From Pedobacter sp. ASV17 (GTDB lineage Bacteria > Bacteroidota > Bacteroidia > Sphingobacteriales > Sphingobacteriaceae): a stretch of DNA of 64,000 nucleotides. Position numbers and translations under genes: made by a program. The notes beneath the pieces were generated by a model. The model ran no database searches. It was not told the DNA's origin and worked only from the letters and a program-made list of their open reading frames with translations. The first letter of the stretch is position 1. The number at the start of each line of letters is the position of its first letter. Of the stretch, positions 44,136 to 53,732 are shown one piece after another. The stretch is taken from the NCBI RefSeq assembly GCF_016429065.1, contig NZ_JAELTX010000005.1, positions 25,990 to 89,989 of the forward strand, given 5' to 3'.

Positions 44136-44912
44136 GTGGAAAAAAAAGTGCTTGACATCATTATATTAAGTTTTGCCAAGGACGAAAACTTAAAACTAAT
44201 TACACAGCAGGGCATTGATACGTTACTTGCTTCCGAAAAAGATAATGACGTTCAATTCAATATTCTCGTTATAGAATCCAATAAGGGCATTGCACCATTT
44301 CAATATGCAAATGCCAACACCATTTATCCTAAGCAGAAATTTGGTTTCAACAAGTATATTAACATTGCACTTAAGCAAACCTCTAGCCCTTATGTTTGCA
44401 TTGCCAATAATGACCTTATTTACAAAAAAAATTGGGCCAGTGAAATTTTAAAAGCTTTTCACCAAGATCCAAATTTGAAGAGTGCCTCTCCTATATGCTC
44501 CATTCACCATCCATTGAATGAAAACATACAGGCAAATTCAGGATTATACCCAGGATATCAAATTAGACGAGAAATTTCAGGGTGGTGCATTGTATTTAAA
44601 AGAGAACTGTTAAAAACAGTCAATCCCTTCGACGAAAAATTTGAGTTTTGGTATTGCGACAACGACTACGCAATGACGCTAGAAAAATATCACATCAACC
44701 ATGCATTGGTCAGTTCGTCAATAGTAGATCACCTAGAAAGTACCACCTTAAAAACAGAAAGTGAAGCTTCAAAAAATAGGTTAACCACTAAAGCAAACTT
44801 ATATTTCATCTATAAATGGCGACATAAAAATTATTTGCTTTATAGGTACCATTTATTAAGGCACCACTATCCTTCACTAAATAAGCTTGAGGCATTTTTT
44901 AGAAAAAAGTAA
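44136..44912 (+). CDS. Glycosyltransferase family 2-like protein
   Basis: This 258-residue protein starts KVLDIIILSFAKDENL. An IANNDLIYKKNW segment replaces the usual DxD region, the pattern seen in rhamnosyltransferase-like GT2 proteins. WYCDNDYAMTLEKYHI is a plausible acceptor/catalytic part. It starts with GTG 2 bases after the preceding stop and overlaps the next start by one base. Confidence 0.78.
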   Translation: MEKKVLDIIILSFAKDENLKLITQQGIDTLLASEKDNDVQFNILVIESNKGIAPFQYANANTIYPKQKFGFNKYINIALKQTSSPYVCIANNDLIYKKNWASEILKAFHQDPNLKSASPICSIHHPLNENIQANSGLYPGYQIRREISGWCIVFKRELLKTVNPFDEKFEFWYCDNDYAMTLEKYHINHALVSSSIVDHLESTTLKTESEASKNRLTTKANLYFIYKWRHKNYLLYRYHLLRHHYPSLNKLEAFFRKK

Positions 44913-45898
44913 TGGGCAATCCTCTAGTATCTATCATTATTCCACTTTACAATGCAGAGCAATTCATTGTCGAAACTATTCATTCCGTATTAGATCAAAC
45001 TTATCAAAACATTGAAGTAATCATCGTAGACGATGGTTCGACAGATCAATCATTGCAAAAAGTTTCTGCGCTAGCAAATGATCAGATAAGGTTATTTAAA
45101 CAAAACAACAAGGGAGCAAGTGCAGCCAGGAACTACGGTTTAAAAGAAGCAAAGGGTGATTACATCCAATTTTTAGATTCCGATGATTTATTGGCCCCTG
45201 ATAAAATCGAAAAACAAATTGCCCAAATTAAAGAACATTCCCTAAACACTGTAGCATACTGTTCAACCGTATACTTTCCAAATGGTGCCGATCATCGCTC
45301 TTTCACTCCAAATCCCGACGAAGGTTCATTTATGGATTATTCAAAAAACCCCCTAAAGTTTATGATTAACCTATGGGGAGGTTATACAGGGAAAGGTAGC
45401 ATGATTGCAGTTCATTCATGGCTAACGCCTAAAACATTAATCGATAAAGTTGGTTTCTGGAATGAGCAGTTAAGTTTAGATGATGATGGGGAATTTTTTG
45501 CAAGGGTTGCATTAAATGCAGACCAGCTGATCTATACCAATACCTATTGCTATTACAGAAAGTTTGAAGATAGGCCGTCACTTTCACGTTCAAAAAACGA
45601 AAAGGCCTATGAAAGCCTATACCAATCTATCGATGTTAAAAAGCAAACCCTTTTAAGTAAAACAAATGAATTGAATGCGCAATATGCGATCTATCGATTA
45701 TATGTCGATTTTGCCATTCAAACCTTTTTAAAATATCCAAACCTTTACAAAAAGGCCAGTACCGAAATCCCTAAAGTTTCTTACCCTTTTAAAATTGAAT
45801 TTGGTGGAAAGAAATTCATACAAATGGTCAATAGATATTTAGGTTGGAAGACCGCCTTTCTAGTACGAAACCTTTATTACAAACTTAATGCAAGATAA
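44912..45898 (+). CDS. Glycosyltransferase family 2
   Basis: This 328-residue GT-A enzyme begins PLVSIIIPLYNAEQFI, with DDGSTDQS and FLDSDDLL (DxD) at about residue 86. The remainder is specific to the subfamily and its substrate is unknown. It overlaps the following gene by 11 bases. Confidence 0.87.
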   Translation: MGNPLVSIIIPLYNAEQFIVETIHSVLDQTYQNIEVIIVDDGSTDQSLQKVSALANDQIRLFKQNNKGASAARNYGLKEAKGDYIQFLDSDDLLAPDKIEKQIAQIKEHSLNTVAYCSTVYFPNGADHRSFTPNPDEGSFMDYSKNPLKFMINLWGGYTGKGSMIAVHSWLTPKTLIDKVGFWNEQLSLDDDGEFFARVALNADQLIYTNTYCYYRKFEDRPSLSRSKNEKAYESLYQSIDVKKQTLLSKTNELNAQYAIYRLYVDFAIQTFLKYPNLYKKASTEIPKVSYPFKIEFGGKKFIQMVNRYLGWKTAFLVRNLYYKLNAR

Positions 45899-46892
45899 AT
45901 TAAACATTAACTTATTTTACGAAGAACCAGAAAGTGACCGATGGTTTAAATATGATAGGCATTTAAGAAAAATAATTCGTAGGATATGGAGAGGCCCAGA
46001 TGCTATTGGAGGAATGAAAAGATGGTTTGTTAATCTTTGTTTAGGTTTAGATGAGTTAGGAATTAAATATACAGTTAACAATTATAAGCTATTAAAACGC
46101 GACCCATCCCAGTGGGCCTTGGTAATAGGTAAGCCTCATGTACTTGAAAAAATTCCTGACCACACGAATTTGATTTACGGCCCAGCCATTTCATCTCACC
46201 CATCTGAAACAAATGTTTGGAAAAGGAAAAATATAAGGAATATCATTGCTTCCTGCGAATGGCTAAAAGAATTGTACGAAAGAGATTTAAATATTGATAT
46301 TCCTGTTGCCGTTTGGCCCAGTGGCATAGAAACACAAAAATGGTTGCCCAAACCTAAGGCACCAAAAACCAAAAAGATACTCATATACGACAAGATAAGG
46401 TGGGACTATGACAAATATCATAACGAATTAATATCTCCCATTTTATCTCATCTCCAAGAAAGAAATATCTCTTATGAATATATCAGGTATGGTTTTTATA
46501 AAGAAGAAGATTTTCGCACACTACTTACTCAGGTAGATGCGATGATATTTTTATGTGAACATGAAACACAAGGTTTTGCCTATCTTCAAACCTTATCAAG
46601 TAATGTTCCCATTTTTGCTTGGGATCGCGGAGGATATTGGCAAGATCCCTCCTTTTATCCAGACCGTGTTAAATTTAAAGAGGTTACTTCTGTTCCATAT
46701 TGGGAGGAAAGATGCGGTTTAAAATTTAAAAATTCCGAAGAATTCTCCCAACAAATAGATCTCTTTTGGAGAGAGGTTCAAAATAATGAGTACCATCCGA
46801 GAGATTATATACTAGAAAACCTTACTCTAGAAAAATGTGCCCAAAAATACATCGCCATCTGTAAATCTACTATGGATAAACATCATGAGTAA
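45888..46892 (+). CDS. Putative glycosyltransferase (GT-B type)
   Basis: This 334-residue protein has a C-terminal half with LCEHETQGFAYLQTLSSNVPIFAWDRGG, which resembles the donor-binding region of GT4/GT1 enzymes. The N-terminal part is unusual (NLFYEEPESDRWFKYDRHLRK). The call rests on this motif and the context. It overlaps both neighbours by 8-11 bases. Confidence 0.65.
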   Translation: MQDKLNINLFYEEPESDRWFKYDRHLRKIIRRIWRGPDAIGGMKRWFVNLCLGLDELGIKYTVNNYKLLKRDPSQWALVIGKPHVLEKIPDHTNLIYGPAISSHPSETNVWKRKNIRNIIASCEWLKELYERDLNIDIPVAVWPSGIETQKWLPKPKAPKTKKILIYDKIRWDYDKYHNELISPILSHLQERNISYEYIRYGFYKEEDFRTLLTQVDAMIFLCEHETQGFAYLQTLSSNVPIFAWDRGGYWQDPSFYPDRVKFKEVTSVPYWEERCGLKFKNSEEFSQQIDLFWREVQNNEYHPRDYILENLTLEKCAQKYIAICKSTMDKHHE

Positions 46893-48081
46893 AAGTATTT
46901 GTATTATAAGCCATCAGCACTTATGCAGAAATCCAAGGGTTTTTAAAGAAGCCATTGCTTTGGAAAAAACTGGGGCAAAAGTTACCATACTTACCATTGT
47001 TTATAACCAAGTTTTATTAAATGAAGATAACGAGCTATTAAAAAACAAGAAAATAACTTATGTTTTTTATCATGACACCCTTAGCACCCGTATCGGTAGT
47101 TTAAAAAACAAAGCAATGGTGAAATTGGGCAGGTGGATGAATAGCATTGGCTTAGAGAACAAATGGGCACTTGGTTATGCTCCTGCTTTATGCTTGAAAA
47201 TGGCACTTAAACAAAAAGCCGACTTATACATTTGCCATCAGGAGTTGCCTATGTATATTGGCACTAAATTGCTTAAAAAGGGTAAAAAAGTTGCTTTTGA
47301 TATTGAAGACTGGTATACCAATGATTTACTTCCAGAAGCTCAAAAATATAGGCCCCAACAATTATTGCAACGAAGTGAAAGTATAGCCTTAACATTGGGA
47401 AATTTGGTATATACCACTTCGGAACCAATGGCCAAGGAAATAGCAAAAAATTACCAAGCAAAAGTTCCAGAGGTTATTTTTAACACCTTTAATAGCTTAA
47501 CAACATTACCCATTAAAACTAGGGAAGACGATTACATTAAACTAATTTGGATTTCGCAAACAATTGGGCCAGGTAGAGGTTTAGAGGACTTCGTAACATC
47601 AATGAATGAAATCCACAATAATAGCTTCGAACTTAATTTAAGAGGAAACATCTCGGAAGATTATAAGCTCGTGCTATTAGAAATTTTAAAAAACCATAAC
47701 CATCGCATTAATTTCCTTCCTTCCATCCCCAATGTTGAGATACAAGCTGATTTAGCAAATTATGATATCGGATTGGCATTGGAACCTAATTTTCCGCCGA
47801 ATAAGGATCTTACCATCTCCAATAAAATTTTCCACTACCTTTCTGTAGGCTTACCCGTTATTGCTAGCGCTACAAAAGGTCAGTTATCCCTAAAAGAAGA
47901 TTTTGAAGGTTTACTTTATTACTATAGTTGTCAAAATGATCTTTCTCAAATACTTTCATCCATTCAAAAGGGAGATTTAGCAGCTAAAAAAGATGAAATC
48001 CTGTCAATTTTTAGAGAAAAATATGATTGGCAGATTGCAGAAAAAAAAATACAAAAACTTATTAATCAACACATCAGTTGA
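46885..48081 (+). CDS. Glycosyltransferase (GT-B type)
   Basis: This 398-residue protein begins SICIISHQHLCRNPRVFKEA, the start of many capsule GT-B enzymes. It contains FDIEDWYTNDLLPE and a C-terminal NKIFHYLSVGLPVIAS donor-site segment. The frame is open from 46837, but the ATG at 46885 gives the conserved start and an 8-base overlap with the previous stop. It shares the TTGA overlap with the next gene. Confidence 0.78.
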   Translation: MSKSICIISHQHLCRNPRVFKEAIALEKTGAKVTILTIVYNQVLLNEDNELLKNKKITYVFYHDTLSTRIGSLKNKAMVKLGRWMNSIGLENKWALGYAPALCLKMALKQKADLYICHQELPMYIGTKLLKKGKKVAFDIEDWYTNDLLPEAQKYRPQQLLQRSESIALTLGNLVYTTSEPMAKEIAKNYQAKVPEVIFNTFNSLTTLPIKTREDDYIKLIWISQTIGPGRGLEDFVTSMNEIHNNSFELNLRGNISEDYKLVLLEILKNHNHRINFLPSIPNVEIQADLANYDIGLALEPNFPPNKDLTISNKIFHYLSVGLPVIASATKGQLSLKEDFEGLLYYYSCQNDLSQILSSIQKGDLAAKKDEILSIFREKYDWQIAEKKIQKLINQHIS

Positions 48082-49340
48082 AAAAACTACTGATTATCTC
48101 TCCTTATTTTGCTCCTTCAAATGCTGCCGATTCGCACAGGATCAGGATGAGTTTGCCTTATTTTACAAAATATGGTTGGATACCTGAAATCGTAGCCGTT
48201 CACCATAAAAACTATGAGGCGATATTAGATACAATACTATTAGAAAGTATCCCAAAAGATATAAAAACACACTACGTTGATGCTTTATCAAGTAGATGGA
48301 CACGAAAAATTGGACTTGGGAGTTTGGCCTTAAGAAGTCTGTGGTATTATTTTAAACAAGTTAACCAATTGTTAAAAGCCGAAAATTATGATCTAGTTTA
48401 CTTTTCGACCACACAGTTCCCCGTATGTATATTAGGTGCCTATTGGAAGAAGAAATTCAAAGTTCCATATGTGATAGATATGCAAGATCCGTGGCACTCC
48501 GACTATTATCAGGACAAGCCTAAAAATGAACGGCCACCAAAATATTGGTTTTCTTATCGCCTAAACAAATGGCTGGAACCTCTGGCCATGAAACAGTGTG
48601 ATGGCTTGATTTCTGTTTCAGAACAATATATCTCAGATTTACGTGAACGCTACAGTAACTTAAAAAATGTTCCCTATGAAGTCATTACTTTTGGTTACTC
48701 TGACATTGATTATACGATTGCCAAAAACCTACCAACCACTGAAACAACTACCAAAAAGTTAAAATTAGCATATATCGGTGTACTTGGCCAAATGATGAAA
48801 ATAAGTCTCACCGCTTTTTTCAAAGCAGCGCAGCACATCCCAGATTTTAATCATCATTTTAAATTAATTTTTAAAGGCACCAGCTATGACAATAATTCAA
48901 ATGAAAAAAAAGCAGTTAAAATTGCTGAAGAGATAGGAAACTTTGATATAGAAGAAAACCCTAAACGTATAGGAATGATGAATGTAATTGCCGAACTGCA
49001 AAATACGGACGGGCTCATCATCTTTGGTACCGATGACCCTAGTTATACCGCTTCAAAAGTATATCCATATATTCAATCCCAAAAGCCAATACTAGCTATT
49101 CTTCATGAAAGTAGCAGCGCATTTAAAATACTTAGAGAAATCACTTCGGCTGTTGTTATACCACTACTTGCCTCCGAAGAAGAAATAATAAACAAAGTTG
49201 GTTTTTTCTTACAGCAGGTTAGGAACAAAAATAAACTAGCTATAGACATGGAGAAATTCGTCGACTTTTCAGCGGATTCATTAACGAAAAGACAAACGGA
49301 GCTATTTGAAAAAACACTAAGATTTGGAAAAACATCTTAA
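48078..49340 (+). CDS. Glycosyltransferase (GT-B type)
   Basis: This 420-residue protein begins LLIISPYFAPSNAADSHRIRM, the N-terminus of GT4-like enzymes. DMQDPWHSDYYQD follows, then SVSEQYISDL and a C-terminal half with LQNTDGLIIFGTDDPSYTASKVYPYI. It starts at TTG overlapping the stop of the previous gene (TTGA). An 82-base A/T-rich gap follows, the first real break in this run of overlapping genes. Confidence 0.78.
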   Translation: MKKLLIISPYFAPSNAADSHRIRMSLPYFTKYGWIPEIVAVHHKNYEAILDTILLESIPKDIKTHYVDALSSRWTRKIGLGSLALRSLWYYFKQVNQLLKAENYDLVYFSTTQFPVCILGAYWKKKFKVPYVIDMQDPWHSDYYQDKPKNERPPKYWFSYRLNKWLEPLAMKQCDGLISVSEQYISDLRERYSNLKNVPYEVITFGYSDIDYTIAKNLPTTETTTKKLKLAYIGVLGQMMKISLTAFFKAAQHIPDFNHHFKLIFKGTSYDNNSNEKKAVKIAEEIGNFDIEENPKRIGMMNVIAELQNTDGLIIFGTDDPSYTASKVYPYIQSQKPILAILHESSSAFKILREITSAVVIPLLASEEEIINKVGFFLQQVRNKNKLAIDMEKFVDFSADSLTKRQTELFEKTLRFGKTS

Positions 49341-49422
49341 AAAAATTTCGATTTTGACATTATATTTTGTAAACTAATAACAATTAACTATTTAACTAAT
49401 AAACGCTTATCTCCACTTTCAA

Positions 49423-50280
49423 ATGATTTTTAGACCTTATTTTGGTGAATTTGAGATTCTAAATCTAGTTCGTATAGGAGGTCCTGGCTTGGGAAATTTA
49501 TTATTTCCATTAAGTAGGGCGTACATTTACAGCCTCAAATATAAATCAGAGATACTTCCTCCGATTTGGCCCAGCCTAAAACCTGGTGCATTTATACGTG
49601 GCGAAAAAGAGAAAAGAGGTTATACGGATATTTTTAAATCGTTCTTTTTAAAAAGAACCATTCTTCAGGTCAAAAATATATTCAATAAAAGTCTTACTGA
49701 AAATCAATTTTTAGAGAACATAGCCGCCTATAGTCAAAATAAAGATATCACTGTAAAAGTAGAGGGATTAAGGGGATATTTTAAAGATTTGGAAGGCTAT
49801 CATAACGAACTCCTTCATTACATACTCGAAACAGCTTCACCAACAATAAATAAAACCTATACTCAATTTAATGAAAATAACATTGGTATACACATTAGAT
49901 TGGGCGATTATAATGAAGAAAACAAAACACCAATAGATTGGTATGTGAATACCATTAAAATATTACAGGAAGATAAAAAGTATCAAAACACATCTTTTAT
50001 AATTTTTTCCGACGGTAAAGACGAGGAATTACGAGCGATCTTAGACATACCAAACTGTAAACGGGTTGATAAACCAAATGCCCTATCAGACATCCTATGC
50101 CTATCCAAATGTCAAATCATTATAGGTTCCAATAGTACCTTTAGTGCGTGGGCCGCATTTTTAGGAAGAAAACCGTTCATCAGAAACGACAAATTCTATC
50201 TTGGACATTTATATCATGAAGAAGAAAATATATTCGAAGGAGAATTAACCAAAAAAAACTATAATCAAATCTCAAGTTAG
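49423..50280 (+). CDS. GT11-like alpha-1,2-fucosyltransferase family protein
   Basis: This 285-residue protein has GGPGLGNLLFPLSRAYIY near the start, IGIHIRLGDY (the GDP-fucose HxRxGDY motif with Leu in place of the second Arg) at about residue 153 and IIGSNSTFSAWAAFLG near the C-terminus. These are the GT11 landmarks. No GDP-fucose synthesis genes lie in the window. It could be a fucosyltransferase or a related enzyme with a different donor. Confidence 0.78.
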   Translation: MIFRPYFGEFEILNLVRIGGPGLGNLLFPLSRAYIYSLKYKSEILPPIWPSLKPGAFIRGEKEKRGYTDIFKSFFLKRTILQVKNIFNKSLTENQFLENIAAYSQNKDITVKVEGLRGYFKDLEGYHNELLHYILETASPTINKTYTQFNENNIGIHIRLGDYNEENKTPIDWYVNTIKILQEDKKYQNTSFIIFSDGKDEELRAILDIPNCKRVDKPNALSDILCLSKCQIIIGSNSTFSAWAAFLGRKPFIRNDKFYLGHLYHEEENIFEGELTKKNYNQISS

Positions 50281-50291
50281 GCCTTTAAATC

Positions 50292-51020
50292 ATGCTACAA
50301 AAAATAAAATCTTATCTAACACATCAATATCCTGCGTTGGGCGCACTTAAAAGATCTGCAAAAGCATATCTTGACTTTTATTCCTCCAAGAACAGTTATT
50401 CTCAACATGAAGAAGATATTATTGTAAAGGACATACTTAAAGGTTTCGACTTGACCAACGGAAAGTACATTGATGTAGGTGCCAATCACCCAACAGATAT
50501 TTCCAATACTTTTTTATTCTATAAAATGGGACATCGTGGTATTACCATAGAACCTGTTCCAGAACTCGTTAAACTTCATCAAAAAATAAGACCAAAAGAT
50601 ATCATATTGGCAATTGGTATATCAGACGAAGCAGATATGATGGATTTTAACATTACCAAATTCCCAGTAATCAGTTCATTTGATAAAAACCATATCACCA
50701 ATCAAATGAAACAGGAAGAAAACGTAATATGGAAGAAAATCTATACCCCAATATTACCACTAGATACGGCTTTGAAAAATATAAGTACTGAGTGGTATTA
50801 TTTTCTTAGCATAGATGTAGAAGGACTAGACTATCAAGTACTTTTAGGCGCTACAAAAACCTTGGAAAAAACCTACTGTTTACTCATTGAATTTGGTACG
50901 GAGGAAGATGTTGTAAAAATAAAATCACTATTAACAAACTTCACGCTCGTAAAAGAAATTGGCTGTAACTTGTTATTTATCAACAAATCACCTGAATTTG
51001 ATAAGTATAAAATTCATTAA
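50292..51020 (+). CDS. FkbM family methyltransferase
   Basis: This 242-residue SAM methyltransferase begins its core with SQHEEDIIVKDILKGFDLTN and KYIDVGANHPTDISNTF, then TIEPVPELVKLH and FLSIDVEGLDYQVLLGA. This is the third FkbM-type gene of the locus. O-methylation of a sugar hydroxyl is the family expectation. Confidence 0.85.
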   Translation: MLQKIKSYLTHQYPALGALKRSAKAYLDFYSSKNSYSQHEEDIIVKDILKGFDLTNGKYIDVGANHPTDISNTFLFYKMGHRGITIEPVPELVKLHQKIRPKDIILAIGISDEADMMDFNITKFPVISSFDKNHITNQMKQEENVIWKKIYTPILPLDTALKNISTEWYYFLSIDVEGLDYQVLLGATKTLEKTYCLLIEFGTEEDVVKIKSLLTNFTLVKEIGCNLLFINKSPEFDKYKIH

Positions 51021-51087
51021 CCACCAAAACTTCTAAAATACTTTCCACTCTTTTGGTATTATCAGTACACCAAATTTAACCTGTTTT

Positions 51088-52263
51088 TTGAAAAAGCTTG
51101 CCATTATTGTTACCCACCCTATTCAATATAACGTTCCCGTATTCCAACAACTTGCCCAAAGCTGCCAGTTAAAGGTCTTTTATACTTGGGGAGAAGAAGG
51201 TGTACAAAAAAAATATGACCCCGACTTCAAAAAGACCTTCGAATGGGATATTCCATTACTTGAAGGATACAGCTACGAGTTATTAGAAAATATTGCTTCA
51301 CAACCAGGTTCACATCACGGTAAAGGCATTAACAATCCGGCAATTATTGAAAGAATATTGGATTTTAAACCTGACGCGATATTGGTTTACGGTTGGATTT
51401 ATCAAAGCCATTTAAAGGTAATGCGCTTTTTTAAAGGAAAAACACCAGTATGGTTTAGAGGTGACTCCACCTTATTAGATAACCCAAAAGGTATTAAAAG
51501 TTTACTAAAAAGGTTTTATCTACGTTGGATTTATAAAGATGTAGATCTGGGCTTTTATGTAGGCCAACATAACAAAGCATATTTTAATCGGTACGGGCTA
51601 AAAGACCAACAACTCATATTTGCACCACATGCCGTAGATAACGATAGATTTGCTGAGGACAGACAGTACGAAGTTGGTTTATTGAGGAAAGAGCTGGCAA
51701 TTGAAAATGAAGACGTTCTCATTTTATTTGCAGGTAAATTGGAACCTAAAAAAAATCCAGCCTTACTATTAGACGCTTTTATAAAATTAAACGATCAGCC
51801 ACATGCCAAAAACAAAATCCATTTGCTTTTTGTAGGTAATGGCATTTTAGAAGAAGAACTAAAGTTAAAAGCTGAAAGCATGAAGTCAAAAAATGTGCAT
51901 TTCATTGATTTCCAAAACCAAACAAAAATGCCCATATTTTACCAAGCATGCAATATTTTTTGTTTACCATCTGCAGGCCCCGCAGAAACTTGGGGACTAG
52001 CTATTAACGAAGCAATGGCAGCTGGAAAAGCGATTATAGCCTCCGATAAAGCAGGTGGCGCAATAGATCTGGTAAAAAATGGCTTTAATGGCTATATATT
52101 TGCCTCAAATGATGTTGAAGGATTAAAAGATAAATTATCATTGCTCATTACCCAGCCAAATCTCCTCAAATCATTTGGTGATCAATCTCGTGCTATCATT
52201 AAAAATTGGAGTTTTAAACAACAAGTTGATCAAATTGTAAAAACACTAAATGCAACAGACTAA
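51088..52263 (+). CDS. Glycosyltransferase family 4
   Basis: This 391-residue GT-B enzyme starts AIIVTHPIQYNVPVF. Its nucleotide-sugar site is FAGKLEPKKNPALL followed by PSAGPAETWGLAINEAMAAGKAIIAS. The start is a TTG after a 67-base gap. The end overlaps the Wzy-like gene by 14 bases, so the two are coupled. Confidence 0.86.
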   Translation: MKKLAIIVTHPIQYNVPVFQQLAQSCQLKVFYTWGEEGVQKKYDPDFKKTFEWDIPLLEGYSYELLENIASQPGSHHGKGINNPAIIERILDFKPDAILVYGWIYQSHLKVMRFFKGKTPVWFRGDSTLLDNPKGIKSLLKRFYLRWIYKDVDLGFYVGQHNKAYFNRYGLKDQQLIFAPHAVDNDRFAEDRQYEVGLLRKELAIENEDVLILFAGKLEPKKNPALLLDAFIKLNDQPHAKNKIHLLFVGNGILEEELKLKAESMKSKNVHFIDFQNQTKMPIFYQACNIFCLPSAGPAETWGLAINEAMAAGKAIIASDKAGGAIDLVKNGFNGYIFASNDVEGLKDKLSLLITQPNLLKSFGDQSRAIIKNWSFKQQVDQIVKTLNATD

Positions 52264-53674
52264 GAGTTTTTTTATCCCTGCTTTTTTTGTTTTCTTCTTA
52301 TCACTGGGACTTTCTGATTTCCCTGTGATAAGCTATCTAATTGCTTGGCTCGGTTCTTTTTATATTTTTTATCTCACTTGGTTCTCCAAAAGGCGATTCT
52401 TATTAAAAGATTTACCAATAACGTCGCAAATCATGCGGCCAATTTTTTTGTTACAGCTAATCTTCGCCGGTTTTATGTGCTGTACTTCTATTTTCTTTTT
52501 TTTAAACCATTTAGGTTATGAATATTTTGAAAAAATTAGTCCCGTAAAATTTACAGCTAATGAACAAACCTATCTTTTAGCAAAATGTCAACGTCTTTGT
52601 TTTTTAGGTCACATTTCATTAGTAGGCGGAATTTTACTTAGCATGACCAAAACCGAGAAAAAAGCACAGCATTATACATTTAAAAGTAGGAAAGTTGAAT
52701 ATACATGGCTTCGCTTAGGCATTAGTTTTTATATCGTTGCTTTTATCATGCAATTTATCCCAGGGCTATTTCAATTCTTTATCTACTTACATGATATGGC
52801 CATTTTTGCAGCATCGTTGATACTACTAAAAGGTTTAAGGAAAAAAGATGTATTGTTAATTGGATATGGTGCCGTCATGTTCGGTATTAATTTTATTAAT
52901 GCAACACTCACAGGTTACAAAGAGCATATTTTAATCAATTTCATTATCCTATTTGCTTTACTATTTCCATATTATAAACGTACCATTGCCATCCTATCAT
53001 TACCCACTATTTATTTGCTGCTCTATATTTTACCCACTTATGCCAGTATCATCCGCATGCAGTCGTGGGGTGGCGACAAAACTGCCCAACAAGCCAGAAC
53101 TGAAGCTTTTGAAACCTTACTACAGGATGATATTGACGAAAAAATTGAAGAAACCAATTGGGACTTTTTAACAGAACGCTTTTCGGAGATTGGAATGTTT
53201 ATCCAGTTTGTGGAATTTGTTCCTGAAAAAAGAGATTATTACCGAGGAGAGATTTTAGAAAACTCCTTTCTTGCGCTAATTCCCAGGGCACTGTATCCTA
53301 ATAAGCCCCTTACTGAAAAAGTAGCTATGGAACGTGTATATGAAGCGGGTGTGGTAGATCGAGCTTCCAATGTATCGGCCAAAGCTCGTCCGGTAGTAGA
53401 TGCCTATCTTTCTTTTGGCTACTGGGGTGTCTTTATTCTGCTCCTAATATTGGGATACCTTACTCAATTTTTCAACAATACTGCCGAACGATGGTTCGGA
53501 GGCTACGAATTTGGTTGTATTGTAGTATTTAACGGTTGTTTTCAAGTACTTTGGCGGGGCAATAATTTTGAATTCATGCTCAATAACATGTTATATGGTT
53601 TCATTACGATGTGGCTGGTTTTTGTGGTATTAAGAAAACTCGAAATATTAACACCTGTGAAACACAATAGCTAA
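52250..53674 (+). CDS. Wzy-like polymerase, probably exosortase-associated
   Basis: This 474-residue integral membrane protein has about ten hydrophobic segments and one large loop (about residues 270-390) that contains LIPRALYPNKP. O-antigen polymerases show this architecture, and the NxIPR..YPxKP type loop occurs in Wzy-like proteins. I connect it to the Wzy-like proteins that accompany exosortase Y in Pedobacter-type loci, because an exosortase lies 6.5 kb downstream. It is the only polymerase candidate in the window. Confidence 0.78.
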   Translation: MQQTKSFFIPAFFVFFLSLGLSDFPVISYLIAWLGSFYIFYLTWFSKRRFLLKDLPITSQIMRPIFLLQLIFAGFMCCTSIFFFLNHLGYEYFEKISPVKFTANEQTYLLAKCQRLCFLGHISLVGGILLSMTKTEKKAQHYTFKSRKVEYTWLRLGISFYIVAFIMQFIPGLFQFFIYLHDMAIFAASLILLKGLRKKDVLLIGYGAVMFGINFINATLTGYKEHILINFIILFALLFPYYKRTIAILSLPTIYLLLYILPTYASIIRMQSWGGDKTAQQARTEAFETLLQDDIDEKIEETNWDFLTERFSEIGMFIQFVEFVPEKRDYYRGEILENSFLALIPRALYPNKPLTEKVAMERVYEAGVVDRASNVSAKARPVVDAYLSFGYWGVFILLLILGYLTQFFNNTAERWFGGYEFGCIVVFNGCFQVLWRGNNFEFMLNNMLYGFITMWLVFVVLRKLEILTPVKHNS

Positions 53675-53732
53675 TTCTACTCATAATTATAATTATTTTA
53701 TCTCGTTCAAGTAATATAAAATTTAACATACC

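Noticed and set aside
49341..49422. Possible promoter before the GT11-like gene (TTTTGAC and TATTTTG)
   Set aside because: The spacing between the two elements is far too short for the Bacteroidota consensus, and the region is simply A/T-rich.
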